A DNA stretch of 64,000 nt from Calliopum simillimum (GCA_951812925.1 OX638371.1:114289124-114353123), one strand, 5' to 3'; positions 24,671 through 38,974 are shown, numbered from the stretch's first letter. Program-made: numbers and translations. Notes: generated by a model not told the origin, from the letters alone.

Positions 24671-27600
24671 AAATTTTTTTTTTTCATTAAACAAGTCAGA
24701 AAATCAGTTTTAGCCCTATAACTCCTCCGGGGGTAAATTTTAGAACCCCCCCCCCCACCAGTGCAATTTATTGTTATTCAACTAAAACCTCTCAGAAGCT
24801 TCGTAACTTTATGCGATACACCATATATGTTTGGAAGAACATGTATTACTTGAAATCAAATTGTTTGGCGCGCTTGACAACCCTATTGGCGCATATTCAA
24901 CGCAAGTCTTACAGATATTTATGCTCGTATTAAGGATACGTACTCGATATGTGCAAAATGTCTCTCGTCTCTGCTAATGAATTGCGACAGAAAAACGTAG
25001 CGGCGACAATTGCCGGCATTTTATTTATTTCCATTCGTTTATTTTGCGCAAATATTTGTATTCAGTATTGTCAAGCTCACTCTGATCTCTGTACTCTCAA
25101 AATGTTGTTAGTCCTTTGTCGTTATTTGGGATATACTTAACGCTAACGCCAAGGACATACCGCATGTTCCGTAAGCCATTGAATTTCTGATGAAAATCAA
25201 TGAACAGCATAAAATTGGTTGGATGGATTTTTTCAGCTTTGATTATATTTTTTTTGAAAACGACTGTCGTTTAGGATATACGATGTAGTATTCATCATGA
25301 TTTGTCGACTCTACTCATTCATTCATTGTTGATTTTTGTGAAAGTGGATTCTTTTGTTGTGCTATACACCAATCTTTTTTCCCCATTTTTGTTGTCTTGC
25401 TTTTTTTGCTGATGGATTTGGTTGTACGAGTCTCTATACATATGGTAGGGAGTGGAAAAAAGTTTTGCACAAGCAAATTTTATGCTGTATATGGTATATC
25501 GATTTTTATTGTATTTGCTCTTATTTCTGTTGTTGCTTATCTCTTCATCCTGTTTTCACCATAAAATAAGTAAGTATCTACATTATAATATCGCGTAGAT
25601 GTTGTTTCTTGCTTTTTTTTAAATGCTTCCACCAAACATATGGAAATAGAAAATCAACAGAGGGTGGTTTATTTTTTTTCTTTTTTTTTTCATTCTTTTA
25701 TTGTTATACTGAGACGGGCATTTTGCATTAATTTAGGGTTCCGCATAAGAAAAGGAAAATTAAATCTCACTCCTGCCGATAAAAGCAAAAACGTGTAATA
25801 TGTTTAGTTGTTTTTGTTTATTTGTCTCTATTACAATTTTCTTCTTATATGGGTTTTGCTCTGTTTCGACATTCATCATTTTTACTATTGTTTATCATAT
25901 ACTGAGATTTCTGATTCGAAAAGTCACTTGATTATTGATTAAAGTTGTATTTGTTTATTTCGTGACCTTCGTTTAGAAAGCATTGATGTACTCTCCCATG
26001 AAAAACTTTTTTTACGATTTCTCATATTCTTTTTGAATTTTATTCGGTTGTTCGTTCTAAGAAGGTTCGACTAGTAATATAGTCCACAGTAAAATAAGAT
26101 GTTCTGATCAAAAAATTGGAATCATTTTTTTGCCCTAAGTTACAGTTTTGAATTTGGAACCCTTTAAAAATTGTATGGGGGACATTTTTTTCGAATAGAC
26201 CTTGAAAGTTTTCTGGATCGTTTACATGCTATGGCCAAATTTTAAAAAAAGGGTATATAAAATGTCACTAATAGGTAACAAGGGTGGTCAGCGGAAATTG
26301 ATATTCGAGCAAAAAAAAAAAATATTGGTTCATTGCGCAAAACTTTCACTTAATCGTCAAGAATTTAGAAATTGATTTTAACAGACTTCCCAAAGATCAA
26401 TTTAACTGCTGATAGAAAAAATCGGATGCCAGACTCGTAATTAGCAACCTAAAATTACTCAGAAAAAAGCTATCGAGATCTCATTCAGCCAGAAATTTGA
26501 ATTGTTATTCATTGAAATACTGTGGTGATGGAAAATTATTTTTTTCTTAAATCACATTTTTACATTCGGAACATCTACAGTGGCCCCTTACTATTTTTAT
26601 TTTGGGGCAAATTTTCCTTGAAAAGGCCATGATAGTTTTCTGCACCGTTTACACGCTACGGGTAAATTCTCAAAAAGGGGTTTCTTAAATGCCCCAAAAA
26701 GGTAATAAAGGGGGAGGGTCAGGGGAAATTGTTATTTGAGCAAAACAAATTTCTTGGCTCAAATCATTATGCCTCCTTGGTTTTCGTATAGCGATAAGAC
26801 CTAGAGATTATATACTTTTATTCAAAAAGACAGACAAATAACAGTTTTTGAAAACTTTTTTAGCATAAAAGTCGTTTCTGGTGAATTGTCTTCAAAAATT
26901 TACAATTAACCTTGATGAGCTATATTTTTGTAAAAATATATATAGACATAAATAATTTGAACCTCAGTAAATAGATTCAACATCAAATTCAATTTACACT
27001 AAAACTCTTCAAATACGAGCGAACCTGTTAAACGAAAGGTTCCTTGAACTAAAATATGAACGGTGAAAATAACCCTCTCACAACTAAAGCCAGTAACAAC
27101 AATAAAAGAAATTCCAGAAGAAACAAGCAACGAGAAATTGTAGAAATATAATTTTTTTTTTCGTATTTTTTCTTGCTTTTTTTAAAAGTTTTTGTACATT
27201 TCATAAATAACAGGGAAAAGGACCAAGCAACACAAAAAAAAGTCTTAGGGGTTTCTTGATATCGCAATAAACGACGAACGAATGAAGCAGTGCAAGAAAA
27301 TGACTCCAGCAGGAATACACCGTTGACGATAACGAAAGAATAATGCCATAATGGTGAAACGAAGGGGCAGTGCGCTTCTACTGCTTCTTTTTCCTTAATT
27401 TGTATTTTTCCAGCGGTTCCTTAAAGTTTGTTTCTGTTGCTCTCGTTACACTAACTGACTCTTTTCACATAGAGCAAAGCAAAACGATAATGGAAAATTG
27501 CATAAGGAAACAATGCAAAAAAAAAAAAAATGCTTTACGCAATAAAATGCAACAGCAAAAGAAAAGAAAAATGCATATATTTTTTTATGCATATATTTTC

Positions 27601-27983
27601 ACAAGTTGTAAATTTTAAAATGTGACAAACTCACACTTGAAATCCCATTTGGAACCCCGAACATATAGGCATATGACGGGGCTCCGTAAACTCTGTAGTT
27701 TTGGAGAAATTGTTCATTTAAGCCGATGTGTTACATAAGTAATTCTCCGAAAAATGTGCCATTCAATTTCCCGGGCTTCAAAACCATTTTTTAACTATTT
27801 AATACAGATACTTAACAAGAGCTTACGAATAGCTTCATAAAAAAAAAATTCTAAATATTTTACTGAAAGTGAAGAGAAAGAAGCGTCTCAGTTCTTTTTC
27901 AGCTCAATCAGTTTTGGTTTTTTGATAGTGAGTGTTAGAGTGCTTTTTTTTTTAAAAAAAAAAGTTTTAAAGAACGCAAGTAT

Positions 27984-28030
27984 AGTCATTCTCCCGTCTA
28001 GTCACTCTCCCGTCTAGTCATTCTCCCGTC
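27984..28030. repeat. Three-copy 16-bp tandem repeat
   Basis: AGTCATTCTCCCGTCT, AGTCACTCTCCCGTCT and a partial third unit in direct succession. Confidence 0.85.
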
Positions 28031-31000
28031 AACTTTACTCCGGGAGTATAGTTCTGCTACGAGAGATTGTTGTTAAGTGGTTAATTCGTTATACTTGTTG
28101 ACCTATTTTTCCTTTTTCTGATTAGGCGTTGTCCACGAACCTCGCGACGCTCCTAGGGGAGGAATTATATAAGAAACGGAGCAAATGCCGATTATAAATT
28201 CATCAGGACTGCCACATGTTTTTATTTTGCTTACTTAAATAGCTTTCTTCTTAATTAAAAGAAAAATTTCAGTCTTAAAACTTCTAAACAAATCTCTTAA
28301 AAATTCAGCATAAATTTTTAGGGTTGCCACCTGATTATTTTCGAAAATCTTGTTTAATTCTTATTTTTTTTTTTGGCTAAAATTAAATTTTGCAGAAATG
28401 CTCACGCAACCTTTTTTAAAATTTTTCAAAAACTTTCGGTGTTGCCACCCGGGTTTTTTGTTGTTGTTAGTTTTGCTTAAATAATATGGGACATTTCATT
28501 CGTTCAACGTTCAAAAATAAATTTTATCTCTTTCTCACTTTTATAACATATTCCTGCTTAGCCTCAAGGCAACATATGCTTAGCCCCATGGTGACTATTT
28601 ATCAAATAAATATGCGAGGGTGTGCCAATGTTTCAGTATACCCGCTGTTCGTTTTATGCTTAGAAAAATGCATAAGAATAATTGTAATGCGTTGCAACTG
28701 CGACTTGGAACGTCATTCATTTCATCCTGTGTCCTCCTTATGTGTGTTTGCTAAAACAACTTTTTCAAGGACTTCAACACACTGGTGACTGTCACTTAAC
28801 TTGATAAGTATATCAGACAAAGTCATATTAACTAACAATTTGCCAACGCTGCTTTTCTTCAAGGATATGATGCGTTTTGGCATATGCAACACATTTAATA
28901 TGATAATCAAATTCTGTGGACTGTGATTCAATCTTCGATTTAAATTTTCTCTTTGATTTTATTTTACAACTAAATAAATAAATTTTATTTTTTATTTTTC
29001 GTAACTTGAAATTAAACAAAAGCATTACAAAAGAGTTATGAGTGTAAAATGCCTGTTATGCAGACGGAAACGGAAGCCGCCAACCAACAAAGACCGACGA
29101 CTAATTAAATTGAAAACGCACAAAACTTGAAATGTCTGCACAAAAAATAAAAAACAAAAAAAAAAAATAAATCATTTTTTTTTATAAATTTACATCCAAC
29201 AAATGATGAGGTTCCCGCATAAAAAGATGAATGAATGATTCAAGAGTTGAAAATCCAAATAAAACACAAACAGACACACAAAGCGAGTACAAAAATGTAT
29301 AAGTGTACGAATGAATGAATGACTGAATGAACGTTGGAACGAATCAACGAGCAAACGAACGAACGAACAAGCGAGTAAAGTGCAATGGTAATGAATGATG
29401 TACCATGAGTACACCACCGTATATCGTATGTCTACTAGCAGTTGTGTACTTGGAAGTATATACTCTACACTTTGATGATTGTAAATGCAAAACAGACGAC
29501 CAAATGTACGAGAGTTTATGTCCGTGTATCCATCCATTCGTATAACCAAGTGAACAACAGTCGATTTGACTTGGGTGGCGGGATGTCCGGAGAAGACTGT
29601 CAGGCGGACAGACAGGTTTGACAGACGACTACGAAACTGAAACGACAATGTAGAAATACGACGATAAAAAGTTATTTTTTGAGCATTTTGTCTAAAACAA
29701 CATTTTTTCTTTTTTTGAAAAAATGAACGGGCAGGGCAATTTTTTTTTATATTTTCGCAATTACAGCGAAAGCAGAGTCTCTGAGTTGCAAACACAGAAA
29801 AAAATGAGGAAATTCTTAAAAAAAAAACTATTTTAAACATAAAAAGAAGAGATTAAAATTTTTGCAAAAGTTTAAAAAGCTAACAGAAGAGATTGACATG
29901 TTGACAGATTTTCTTAATTCATTAAAAATGATTTTTTTTTTTTTAAATTAATTAAAATGCTTACGCAAAGTTAAAAGTTGAGCAGAATTTGTTGAATTTG
30001 TGTGAGTCAATGTTTCGAAAATAAATTAATTTTACTTTCTTCTCCATTTAATTGCGTTTAACTTCATGTTTTCCCATTTTTAGCCGATATTCTAAGGGTG
30101 CCCACAACCGACTCAAATTTTTTTTTTTTTTTTTGCCAAAATTGATCACTTCACTTTCTTTTTGATATAATTTTTTCAACGACGAAATCAATTTATTTTC
30201 TTCACCAGTAGTCAGCTAAGTTCTCTAGCTTTCCATTGATACTTATATGTCTGCATAACATACATTTGGTCTAAAGATATGAGTCGGAAACAAATTGGTG
30301 CCTACACCCGACACTATTCCCTTACATATGTAAGTGAAAAAATTTAGAATAGTATTGTGCTTTGTTTGATAGCCAAAACAATAAACCAAGCGAGTTAATG
30401 TGAACGCTGAGCTTTGGTTTGGTTAACCAAGGTAGTTTAAACTAGGGACTAAGATTTCACAAAATATGCTTCGGTATTCGAAACCCTCACTAGTCCTGGC
30501 ACATCCCACATTTTTTTCTGTTTACACTCCGAGTCGTATAAAATTTATGCGAACGTTCGAATATTTCGAAAATCTTGTATCCTTTAAAAAGTTCGTATTG
30601 AACAAATATTTAATTTGCCATGAAATTTCAAAAAGCATTTATAGTTTCTTTTAATTTTTGATATTATTCAAAGTTTCCAACACCAACTTTAAATTCAATT
30701 TATTTCTATGCTGCACATTCGCGTGAATAATACTCTTATTGTCTGCCTGACTGTGTGTGCTCGAGTTGAGTGGAGTACCTTCTTGTCAATCCCAACCTTT
30801 CGCAGAATGCAAATTAAATCTTATCATTGTGTTGTATGTAGGTTGTAACGCACAGCATACAATTTTTGATTGATGACAGTCATTGTTGGCTTTGTCAACT
30901 GTTCCAACAACGAAGAACATTGTTAAGATTGTAAAATTTGCGGCAAATGCTTTGTGCAAATACTTTTTTTTTTGTGTAATTTTGTGTTTTTTTTTTTTTT

Positions 31001-32344
31001 TAAGTTTGTTCAATAGGTATTATAACGCATTAAAAATCACTCGCTGCCAAGGGCACTTTTTTATTTTGAGTATAATACATAGTTGGATAATTTATAAACA
31101 ACTTGTATAAAGCACATTAAATAGGTACTTTAAGCAATTTTGACCTAGTTTGAGAAAATCGTGACATCAGTTTAGAGCTGTCACATTGTACTTGGTTTAA
31201 AGCTGAGATTTGGCAAATTAATTGATGGTGTTCTAAAAATCTATACATTACCATATCAATTTTATTACTTCTCAATGCTTTGAAAAGACTTTGGCTTTTC
31301 TTAAAGAATTTTTCTTTAATACAATTTCCTTTTTTCCCTACATCTTATCTTGCCCACATTTGTACATACGTAACATTTCTCTATGCACAATGCAAAAGTA
31401 GCAACACAATGTCCTTCCAACATGCTGCTGCATCTTACCTGTACAACGCTTTAAAGTTTGTTGGTTTTATCTTCATCTACATGTTACCTGAGGATATCAA
31501 ATCCACCAACAACAACAAAATAAACGTAGTAAGTATAGTACTATCAGAAGCAGCAGCAGTAGTAGTGTCTTCATGTGATGTAGGATCTCTCACTAAAGCT
31601 GACTGCCCTTAGCACTCCTATATTTTTACATACTAGTGAATAATTTACACCCTGTAACACGTCGTTACGGCTTTTCATGTTTGACATTCCATCCACCCTT
31701 ACTTTGACTCGAAACATGCTCGGTCTGTTTGTTGGTAATGCCATTGAACCATTGTGTAGTGGTGCATTCATAGTGCTGTTAGTGAGCACCAAAGTACTTG
31801 CACTTCTTTCATTGAACCTTTAAGACATTCATTTACACAAGATTCCAGTATTAAAAAAAATACTTTGAATGACGTATATGTTGACTTTGAATATGTAGGT
31901 ATGTTCTTTGCGAATATGGGCTTTATTTGGTCATGCAAATCTTTAGTTTTCTTCGTTTTTTGGTTTGGTTTGTCTTATCAAAAAGAGATTATGTTTGGCA
32001 AAAGTATTTTTTGAGATGCATATTTTGTTTTGAGAAGAAGTGCAAACTTTATAAAGTTGATTTTATAGAATTTTCAGATGCAATTGACTGCTATCAGACT
32101 TGGTATCAGAATTAAGCTTCCAGAATACCGGAAAATAACATACAAAGTTTACAAGGAAACGTAAAAAATCCCGTTTTTTAATGAAGGATTTTCTAGCTCC
32201 AATTTGCCGAAATTCAACCATTTCGATTTGACTTAAAAAAAAAAAAAACACCCAACTGTTAACTTAAGAAAACAAATTTTTATAAGTTACCATGTCTGTG
32301 CATATTCACTTTATATAAAACACAGATGTTATATTATCGTTCCC

Positions 32345-32450
32345 AAGTGTTCACCCTATCTCCACACCAAATTTCTTAAAAATCAATGCAGCGGCTTAGC
32401 CGTGAGAGCGTTTTTTCTATTTAGGGGCGTAGCACCGCCCACTTAAAAAA
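32345..32450. mobile_element. INE-1/Helentron-like fragment
   Basis: TCACCCTATCTCCACACCAA, ATGCAGCGGCTTAGCCGTGA and GGGGCGTAGCACCGCCCAC are the repeated core phrases of fly INE-1-type elements. A related, reversed and diverged segment lies at about 51418-51680. Confidence 0.45.
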
Positions 32451-33499
32451 AAGAAAATGAGATTTAGGTTTAGAAACACGGACTGACAGGATTTCGTTTG
32501 TCTATTTATACATAAATATTTGTGTATCCTTAAATTTACATAATGAAACATTTTAACTTATTAAACTCCAGTCTCCCGGAAACTTAAAAAGTCATCCGCT
32601 AAGCCATTAGATGTAAGTACGTATCCTGTCACAAAGAAGAAATCAGAAGCTTAATTTCGGACAATTTTTCTTGGTCTTAGCAGAGAATTATCCAATATGC
32701 CATTTTCTTTTTCACTAAACTCTTACGTTCGTATTTTATTTCGGCCTTCTACACAAAATGTGCCATGCGTTTTTGCACATGTGTTTGTGTGAATAAAAAA
32801 AAAAAAGAAATTGAGTATGTGGTACACCACTACTATTAAAAGCTAAGCAACAAAATCAACGCACAAGGACACTTCAATCCTTTGGTTGGTTACTATTTGG
32901 TTGGCACTTTTGTGGTGCAGAAGCCGCAGCAGCAGCATCGTTAACGATGGGTGTGCTGCTGAAAATGAAAAATTTTACTGAAAGGATTAAGTACAGAATT
33001 GGGGCAAAATGATAAACAAAACTTGTTGTTGCAAATATTTATGTATGTATGTGCCAAAAATGGTGTTAGCATTGGAATGATGGGAGATGAGAAGACGATT
33101 TTATACGGAAATTTTTATATTTTGAAAAAGTAACTTTATTATGATAATTTGATCCATTAATGTGTAGCACATCTACAATATATATCACGGCTTGCCTGAA
33201 CCGAGTTTTACTCAAAGTCTGTCACTATGGAACTGCCTACGGAAAAAGTTAGCTTAAAGGATTCCGAAAATGATCCTGCAAAGCGCAACTTCAGAACACG
33301 CACCGTTTTTTTTTTTTCGTGTTAATTTGCACAATTATCCTTATAAATCGAAAAAATCGTAAAAAATAAAACCAACAAATAAAACCGAAATAGTAATTTT
33401 GAAGGCCGAAACTAGTACTTTTAACTTCCATATACGTACGTATCAAGATTTATGGCCAGAAACTATTATAATTTGTTACAAAACTTCAAAAATAGTCAA

Positions 33500-33808
33500 A
33501 AACGGTGTTTTTGCACTTTTAGGTTAGAATATCTCAAAATCCTGACAAATTTGAGGGGGATTGAATAAAGGGACGTTGTTGCCCCCATATGAAAAAACGC
33601 ACAAAATGCTTTATCACTGTTCCTATAGCAGTTATCATTATGAAACTTGGTACATGGATGGTTATTGCGTCTAATATTTGGCATGTAAATTTAAGAGGGA
33701 TTGAACGAAGTGGATTTGTACCCCCTGTACAGTAAAAATACTCAAAATGTTATATTTCTGCGCCAATAGTAGCTATCATTACAAAAGTTGGTACATTAAT
33801 ATATACTA
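33500..33808. repeat. Two diverged tandem units before the minisatellite
   Basis: GAGGGGGATTGAATAAAGGG and GAGGGATTGAACGAAGTGG units, about 150 bp apart, each followed by CAAAATG.TTAT and TATCATTA..AAA.TTGGTACAT. This looks like part of the neighbouring repeat complex or an INE-1-type element. Confidence 0.45.
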
Positions 33809-36036
33809 GTATCGCCGATGGCCAAAATTTGGCCTTTTACTATGAGATAGATACACTTTTTCCGAGTAACGTTTGGTAAAAAAGATAGCCAGAACATTGA
33901 GTATTCATTAATCTTAGCAACATTTCTTATATGCAGCAGGCTCAGTATATCTTAAAACCGAAAAACATAAAAATTGGTGTAATGCTTGTGCCAAAAAATA
34001 TCGGAAAACATCCAAAATATCGAAAAGATCTCAAAAGTATCGACAAACATCGGTATGTACATATATCGGTAAAAGTCCAAAAATATCGAGAAATATCCAA
34101 AATATCGGTAAAAGTCCAAAAGCATCGAGAAACATCCAAAATATCGATAAAAGTCCAAAATAATCGAGAAACATCCAAAATATCGGTAAAAGTCCAAAAG
34201 CATCGAGAAACATCCAAAATATCGGTAAAAGTCCAAAAGTATCGAGAAACATCCAAAATATCGATAAAAGTCCAAAAGTATCGAAAAAGATCCAAAATAT
34301 CGGTAAAAGTCCAAAAGTATCGAGAAACATCCAAAATATCGATAAAAATCCAAAAGTATCGAGAAACATCCAAAATATCGGTAAAAGTCCAAAAGCATCG
34401 AGATACATCCAAAATATCGGTAAAAGTCCAAAAGTTTCGAGAAACATCCAAAATATCGATAAAAGTGCAAAAGTATCGAGAAACATCCAAAATATCGTTT
34501 AAAGTCCAAAAGTATCGAAAAACATCCAAAATATCGGTAAAAGTCCAAAAGCATCGAGATGCATCCAAAATATCGGTAAAAGTCCAGAAGTATCGAGAAA
34601 CATCCAAAATATCGATAAAAGTCCAAAAGTATCGAAAAACATCCAACATATCGATAAAAGTCCAGAAGTATCGAGAAATATCCAAAATATCGATAAAAGT
34701 CCAAAAGTATCGAAAAAAATTAAACATATCGATAAAAGTCCAGAAGTATCGAGAAACATCCGAAACATCGATAAGTCTAGAAGTATCGAGAAAAATCCAA
34801 AATCTATATATTAATACGTGAACAGTTTTTTTTGCCTCCCTTTTGCGAGCTAACCATTTAACCGATTTTCGAAATTTATATACATGAAAGGTACTGTGGT
34901 GTAGAATGCACAAAGCAAAAAATTATCCTCATAAGTTGCTATTAAGGCATTTAAAAACAGGATCGAAGTTTCCCATATAATTACAACAACAACAGCAACT
35001 ACAGAATTATGCTGTGTTGTTAAGAAAGTGAATGAGACAGTGGAGTGAGAAAAATTTTGTTGTTGTTTTTCTCTTGCTTGCACGAAACCTGTTTCGTTGC
35101 GCTCTGTCGACGTTCTGCACCGATATTTTGGATGTTTTTTGATACATTTGGACTTTTACCGATATTTTGGATGTTTTTCGATACTTTTGAACTTTTACCG
35201 ATATTTTGGATGTTTTTCGATACTTTTGGACTTTTACCGATATTTTGGATGTTTTTCGATACTTCTGGACTTTTACCGATATTTTGGTTGTTTTTCGATA
35301 CTTTTGGACTTTTACCGATACTAGTATCGCCGGTGGCCAAAATTTGGCCTTTTACTTTGAGGTAGATACACTTTTTCCGAGTAACGTTTGGTAAAAACGA
35401 AAGCCAGAACATTGAGTATTCATTAATCTTAGCAACATTTCTTATATGCAGCAGGCTCAGTATATCTTAAAACCGAATAACATAAAAATTGGTGTAGTGC
35501 TTGTGCCAAAAAATATCGGAAAACATCTAAAATATCGAAAAGATCTCAAAAGTATCGACAAACATCGGTATGTACATATATCGGTAAAAGTCCAAAAGTA
35601 TCGAGAAATATCCAAAATATCGGTAAAAGTGCAAAAGTATCGAGAAACATCCAAAATATCGGTAAAAGTCCAAAAGTATCGAAAAACATCCAAAATATCG
35701 GTAAAAGTCCAAAATATCGGTAAAAGTCCAAATGTATCAAAAAACATCCAAAATATCGGTGCAGAACGTCGACAGAGCGCAACGAAACAGGTTTCGTGCA
35801 AGCAAGAGAAAAACAACAACAATAAAATTTTTCTCACTCCACTGTCTCATTCATGTTGTTGTAATTATATGGGAAACTTTGATCCTGTTTTTAAATGCCT
35901 TAATGGCAACTTATGAGGATCATTTTTTGTTTTGTGCATTCTACACCACAGTACCTTTCATATAAAAAAAAATCGGTTAAATGTTAGCTCGCAAAAGGGA
36001 GGCAAAAAAAACTGTTCACGTATTAATATATAGATT
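33809..36036. repeat. Compound 39-bp minisatellite complex with inverted modules
   Basis: Order: a lead segment (33809-34057, from ACTAGTATCGCCGATGGCC); an array of about 19 units of 39 bp (34058-34800); a tail segment reversed (34801-35120); an inverted array (35120-35320); a second lead (35322-35580, same orientation as the first); a short array (35580-35755); and a tail (35756-36036). The array unit is a dimer of about 20 bp, TATCGGTAAAAGTCCAAAAG plus TATCGAGAAACATCCAAAA. The segment 34801-36036 has inverted ends (AATCTATATATTAATACG). Because 39 is divisible by 3, several frames stay open on both strands. Confidence 0.85.
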
Positions 36037-37140
36037 CTATTCACCTTGAAAAACCTGAGGGGTTGGAAGAAAAGGACGAACGAGATGGATGGGACTTGGA
36101 TCATATGTAAAGGGCATCGGGAACGGACGAACGAAGTTGCTACCGAGCCTGCAAGTAATCCATATAAACAGAGTCTCTAGTGTATTAAAAATTATTGCTC
36201 TTTCTTATAAACTATGTAAAGTTGGCGCTACCATTTTTGAAAACACTAATTTTTTGGGGGTTTTGAGGTCAAAAGAAAGTTTTCTAGAGTTCTTTGAATT
36301 TTTTTTTTTTTTTGTTTTGTCCTGGTCTTGACTATCATTGTCTTGGTCTTGTTTTTGAAGAGATATCAGTGTCTTGGTCTTGGTAATTTTTCGAGTCTTG
36401 GTCTTGGTCTTGGTCCTGATAATTTTTCGAGACCAAGACGAAGACTAAGGCTAATTTTGCTCATCACTGAAAATGAACAATCGAATGAATATCAACGATT
36501 TCTCCCTAGAAAGTAATGGCCATTCAAACATAATATGAGTTTTTTGAGCTGTACTAAAAACCCACAGAAAATTGCTTCGACTTTTCAAAAGTAAAACTTT
36601 GCAGACCTGTTTTTTTCATTTATTTATAGGTAGCATTAATTTTTTTCTTGAAAAGTTGTATTTCCAATTGTTACTTTGTTAAGTATATACTACTTTTTAT
36701 TTTTTTCATTTAATCCTTAATCCCAAGTTACTGTTGCTTTTCATTCATAACTTCATGGTGTAATGATGACAATATGGAAAGGAAGGCAGAGAGGGATAAA
36801 AAATCACTGCTCCAATTCTTGCTAATGACTTCAATACACAAAGATACACACGCTCACATACATGCCTACATTTACAGTGACTCACAATCAAGCACTTTAA
36901 TAGCAGGCAACGCTACACAAAGTTTATACGGCGAAATATTTGTAGCCTCGTAGGTCGTTGGCCCCGTTTTTTCATATAATAAAATAAAATCGCATTTTCA
37001 GAGCATAAACCTACAGACATATAGATTTTTATATAAATATATACATACATACAGCTTCACATAAATGCTGTCAAATGTCAGAAGCATAAAATTTAAAAAA
37101 AAAAAAAATAATAATAATAATGAAAATAATAACTAGTAAG
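36037..37140. repeat. AT-rich stretch with TCTTGG simple repeats
   Basis: TCTTGGTCTTGG-type hexamer runs at 36320-36410 are followed by the inverted form ACCAAGACGAAGAC (about 36433-36446), with TAATTTTTCGAG beside both orientations. No gene. A weaker ratchet-like site (TTATTTATAG|GTAGCA) lies at 36620-36635. Confidence 0.5.
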
Positions 37141-37790
37141 GGTGTAAATTTTGGCCTGGCCAAAAAATAAATACCCTACACTGCAGTGTTTTGAAAATTT
37201 TGCTTATATGGGAGGTGCCACGCCCTCTTGTTCGAGTACACCCAGTTTTTGTTCAGAGCTTGCATTTATAGTTTTTAGTGTCAGAGTGAAATTTAGTTGG
37301 ATTATCTCAAAAAACTCTTTCAGTATAGCATTTTGAATCTTTTGCTTATATGGGAGGTGCCATGCCCCCTTGTCTGATTTCACCCAATTTTTTCTGAGAG
37401 CTTTCATTTATAATTTTTAGTGTCTGAGTCAAATTTGGTTCGAATATCTCAAAAAACGCTTTCAGTATAGCGTTTTGAAGCTTTTGCTTATATAGGAGGT
37501 GCCACGCCCTCTTGTCCGAATTCGCTCAAATTTTTAGCAGAGCTTGCGCTTACAATTCGTAGTACTTATATGTATTGTGGTTGCATTGTCGTGAAAAATA
37601 CTCCTAAAATTGCATTTTGAATATAATTTTTGTATGGGCGGTAGGCGTGTCCATTGACCGATTTTGCTCATTTTCAATCCCCCGAGCTAACTTTGACGAT
37701 GGAGGCAGTGTACCAAATTTCATTGAATTATCTTGCTCAGTTTTCCCAAAAAGTGTATTTCAACACACAGCCAGCCAGCCAGCCAGCCAC

Positions 37791-37822
<32 letters not shown>

Positions 37823-37960
37823 ACAGACGGACATGGCTATATCGACTCAGGAGGTGACGCTGATCAAGAATATATATACTTTTCTATACCTGCCACGCCT
37901 CCTTCTCTGCGTTACAAACGGAAGGACAAAGTGAATATACCCTGGGTGTAGGGTATAAAA
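37141..37960 (+). mobile_element. INE-1/DINE-1-like Helentron
   Basis: Starts near TAAATACCCTACACTGCAG. It contains three diverged units with TTTTGCTTATATGGGAGGTG and CCACGCCCTCTTGT, then a (CCAG)n microsatellite (37768-37826). It ends with the signature GACAGACGGACATGGCTATA, TCGACTCAGGAGGTGACGCT, TATATATACTTT, GCGTTACAAAC and AATATACCCTG...GGGTATAAAAATG. This order is the classic 3' part of fly INE-1 elements. It is non-autonomous, with no Rep/helicase. Confidence 0.88.
37768..37826. repeat. (CCAG)n microsatellite of the INE-1-like element
   Basis: About 14 CCAG/CAGC units with one interruption, at the position where INE-1 elements usually carry a tetranucleotide block. Confidence 0.9.
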
Positions 37961-38950
37961 ATGCAGCAACAACAATAGAAGATATTGTGAACTAAATTAG
38001 TTTTACCCATGGCGGTGATTTAAACCCAACGATAGTGTTTAATTTTACCAAGCCGCTTGGCAAAACACTTTGCTGTCTGTCATTGCTGGCCCCCAACAAA
38101 TCAATGAGCGTGCGAATTGATGAGGAAATTCTATTCAAAACCACAATTTTATTGCCATTTTATGCCTTTGTTTGTATGCTTTGGTGTAACATTGGCACTC
38201 AAGGAAATAAAATAGTGAGCTGTTGACGTTGTTGAGATGTTTTGTTACAAAACTACATACTATAGTATGTAATTGGCACTGTGACATCAGAGAGCGAAAA
38301 GTTAAAATCTTTTCTATTTTTGGCCTCTATTATGTCCTTTATTATGTGACCACCACTGTATGTTGGAACTCAAATCAAAAAACATACTTGCATTATCTTT
38401 TTTGGCTGCGTTGTGGTGGTAAAATTTCAAGGTCGCATCACATTTCGTTACACATTTTGTTACATAGATCTGTGTACAAGCAAGAGACTGAGGCATCGAT
38501 AACCAAAACAGCATTAAAATTTCTGTACGATTTTTAAGCTTTTTAACATAAGAGTCGAAATACTTCATATCGTTTCTTTCTTTACATCACACAAGGAATT
38601 TTACTTCCTTCATGTGGAATAAGTTGCACGCGCATAATTTTTTAATTTTTTTATTTGTCTTGGTTAAATTATTTTAGCTTCTTTATTGTATTATTTTTAT
38701 AAAAAAATTTCATATTGATTTTCGTTTATTAGAAATATGTAGTTCTTTTTTTAGATTAAATTCTACTTATCATTTGCTAAAACTGTAAATATTACGCGTA
38801 GAATAAGTAGAAGTCATCTTCAAAATATCATTAAGACGTTTGTTCAATCAACTTCTTATTATTCTTCTTTTCATTTCGTATTCAACTTCATCAACTTCTG
38901 CTACTTCTACTTAAACTGATGTCAAAACAATTCAATCAAATGTCTTCTTA
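37961..38950. other. AT-rich intronic stretch before the microexon
   Basis: No supported gene. Two overlapping open frames (38223-38537 plus, 38314-38568 minus) lack domain or codon evidence. The last 25 nt form the pyrimidine tract of the microexon acceptor. Confidence 0.45.
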
Positions 38951-38974
38951 TTTTTCTATTTATTTCCGTTATAG

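Larger units (their letters stand above)
23840..33500. other. Long AT-rich intron-like stretch without genes
   Basis: Contains two diverged tandem repeats (about 26110-26310 and 26530-26745, sharing GAAAGTTTTCTG/GATAGTTTTCTG and GTTTACA.GCTA), a three-unit 16-bp repeat (27984-28030), GAAC/GAAT runs (29315-29370), and an INE-1-like fragment near 32345-32445. No coding sequence is supported. The 216-codon minus-strand frame at 29190-29840 is built from simple sequence. Confidence 0.5.

Noticed and set aside
28486..29025. Overlapping small frames on both strands
   Set aside because: Examined for transposase or host motifs; none found.
29190..29840. 216-codon minus-strand frame
   Set aside because: Composed of simple sequence (TTC/TTT, CATTCATTC, GTTCGTTCG). 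Phe/Cys/Ser-rich with no domain and no homology that I recognise.
33931..34913. Large open frames on both strands (296, 323 and 250 codons)
   Set aside because: They are the 39-bp minisatellite read in several frames; a 13-codon period without stops keeps them open. No protein family signature, and both strands open at once.
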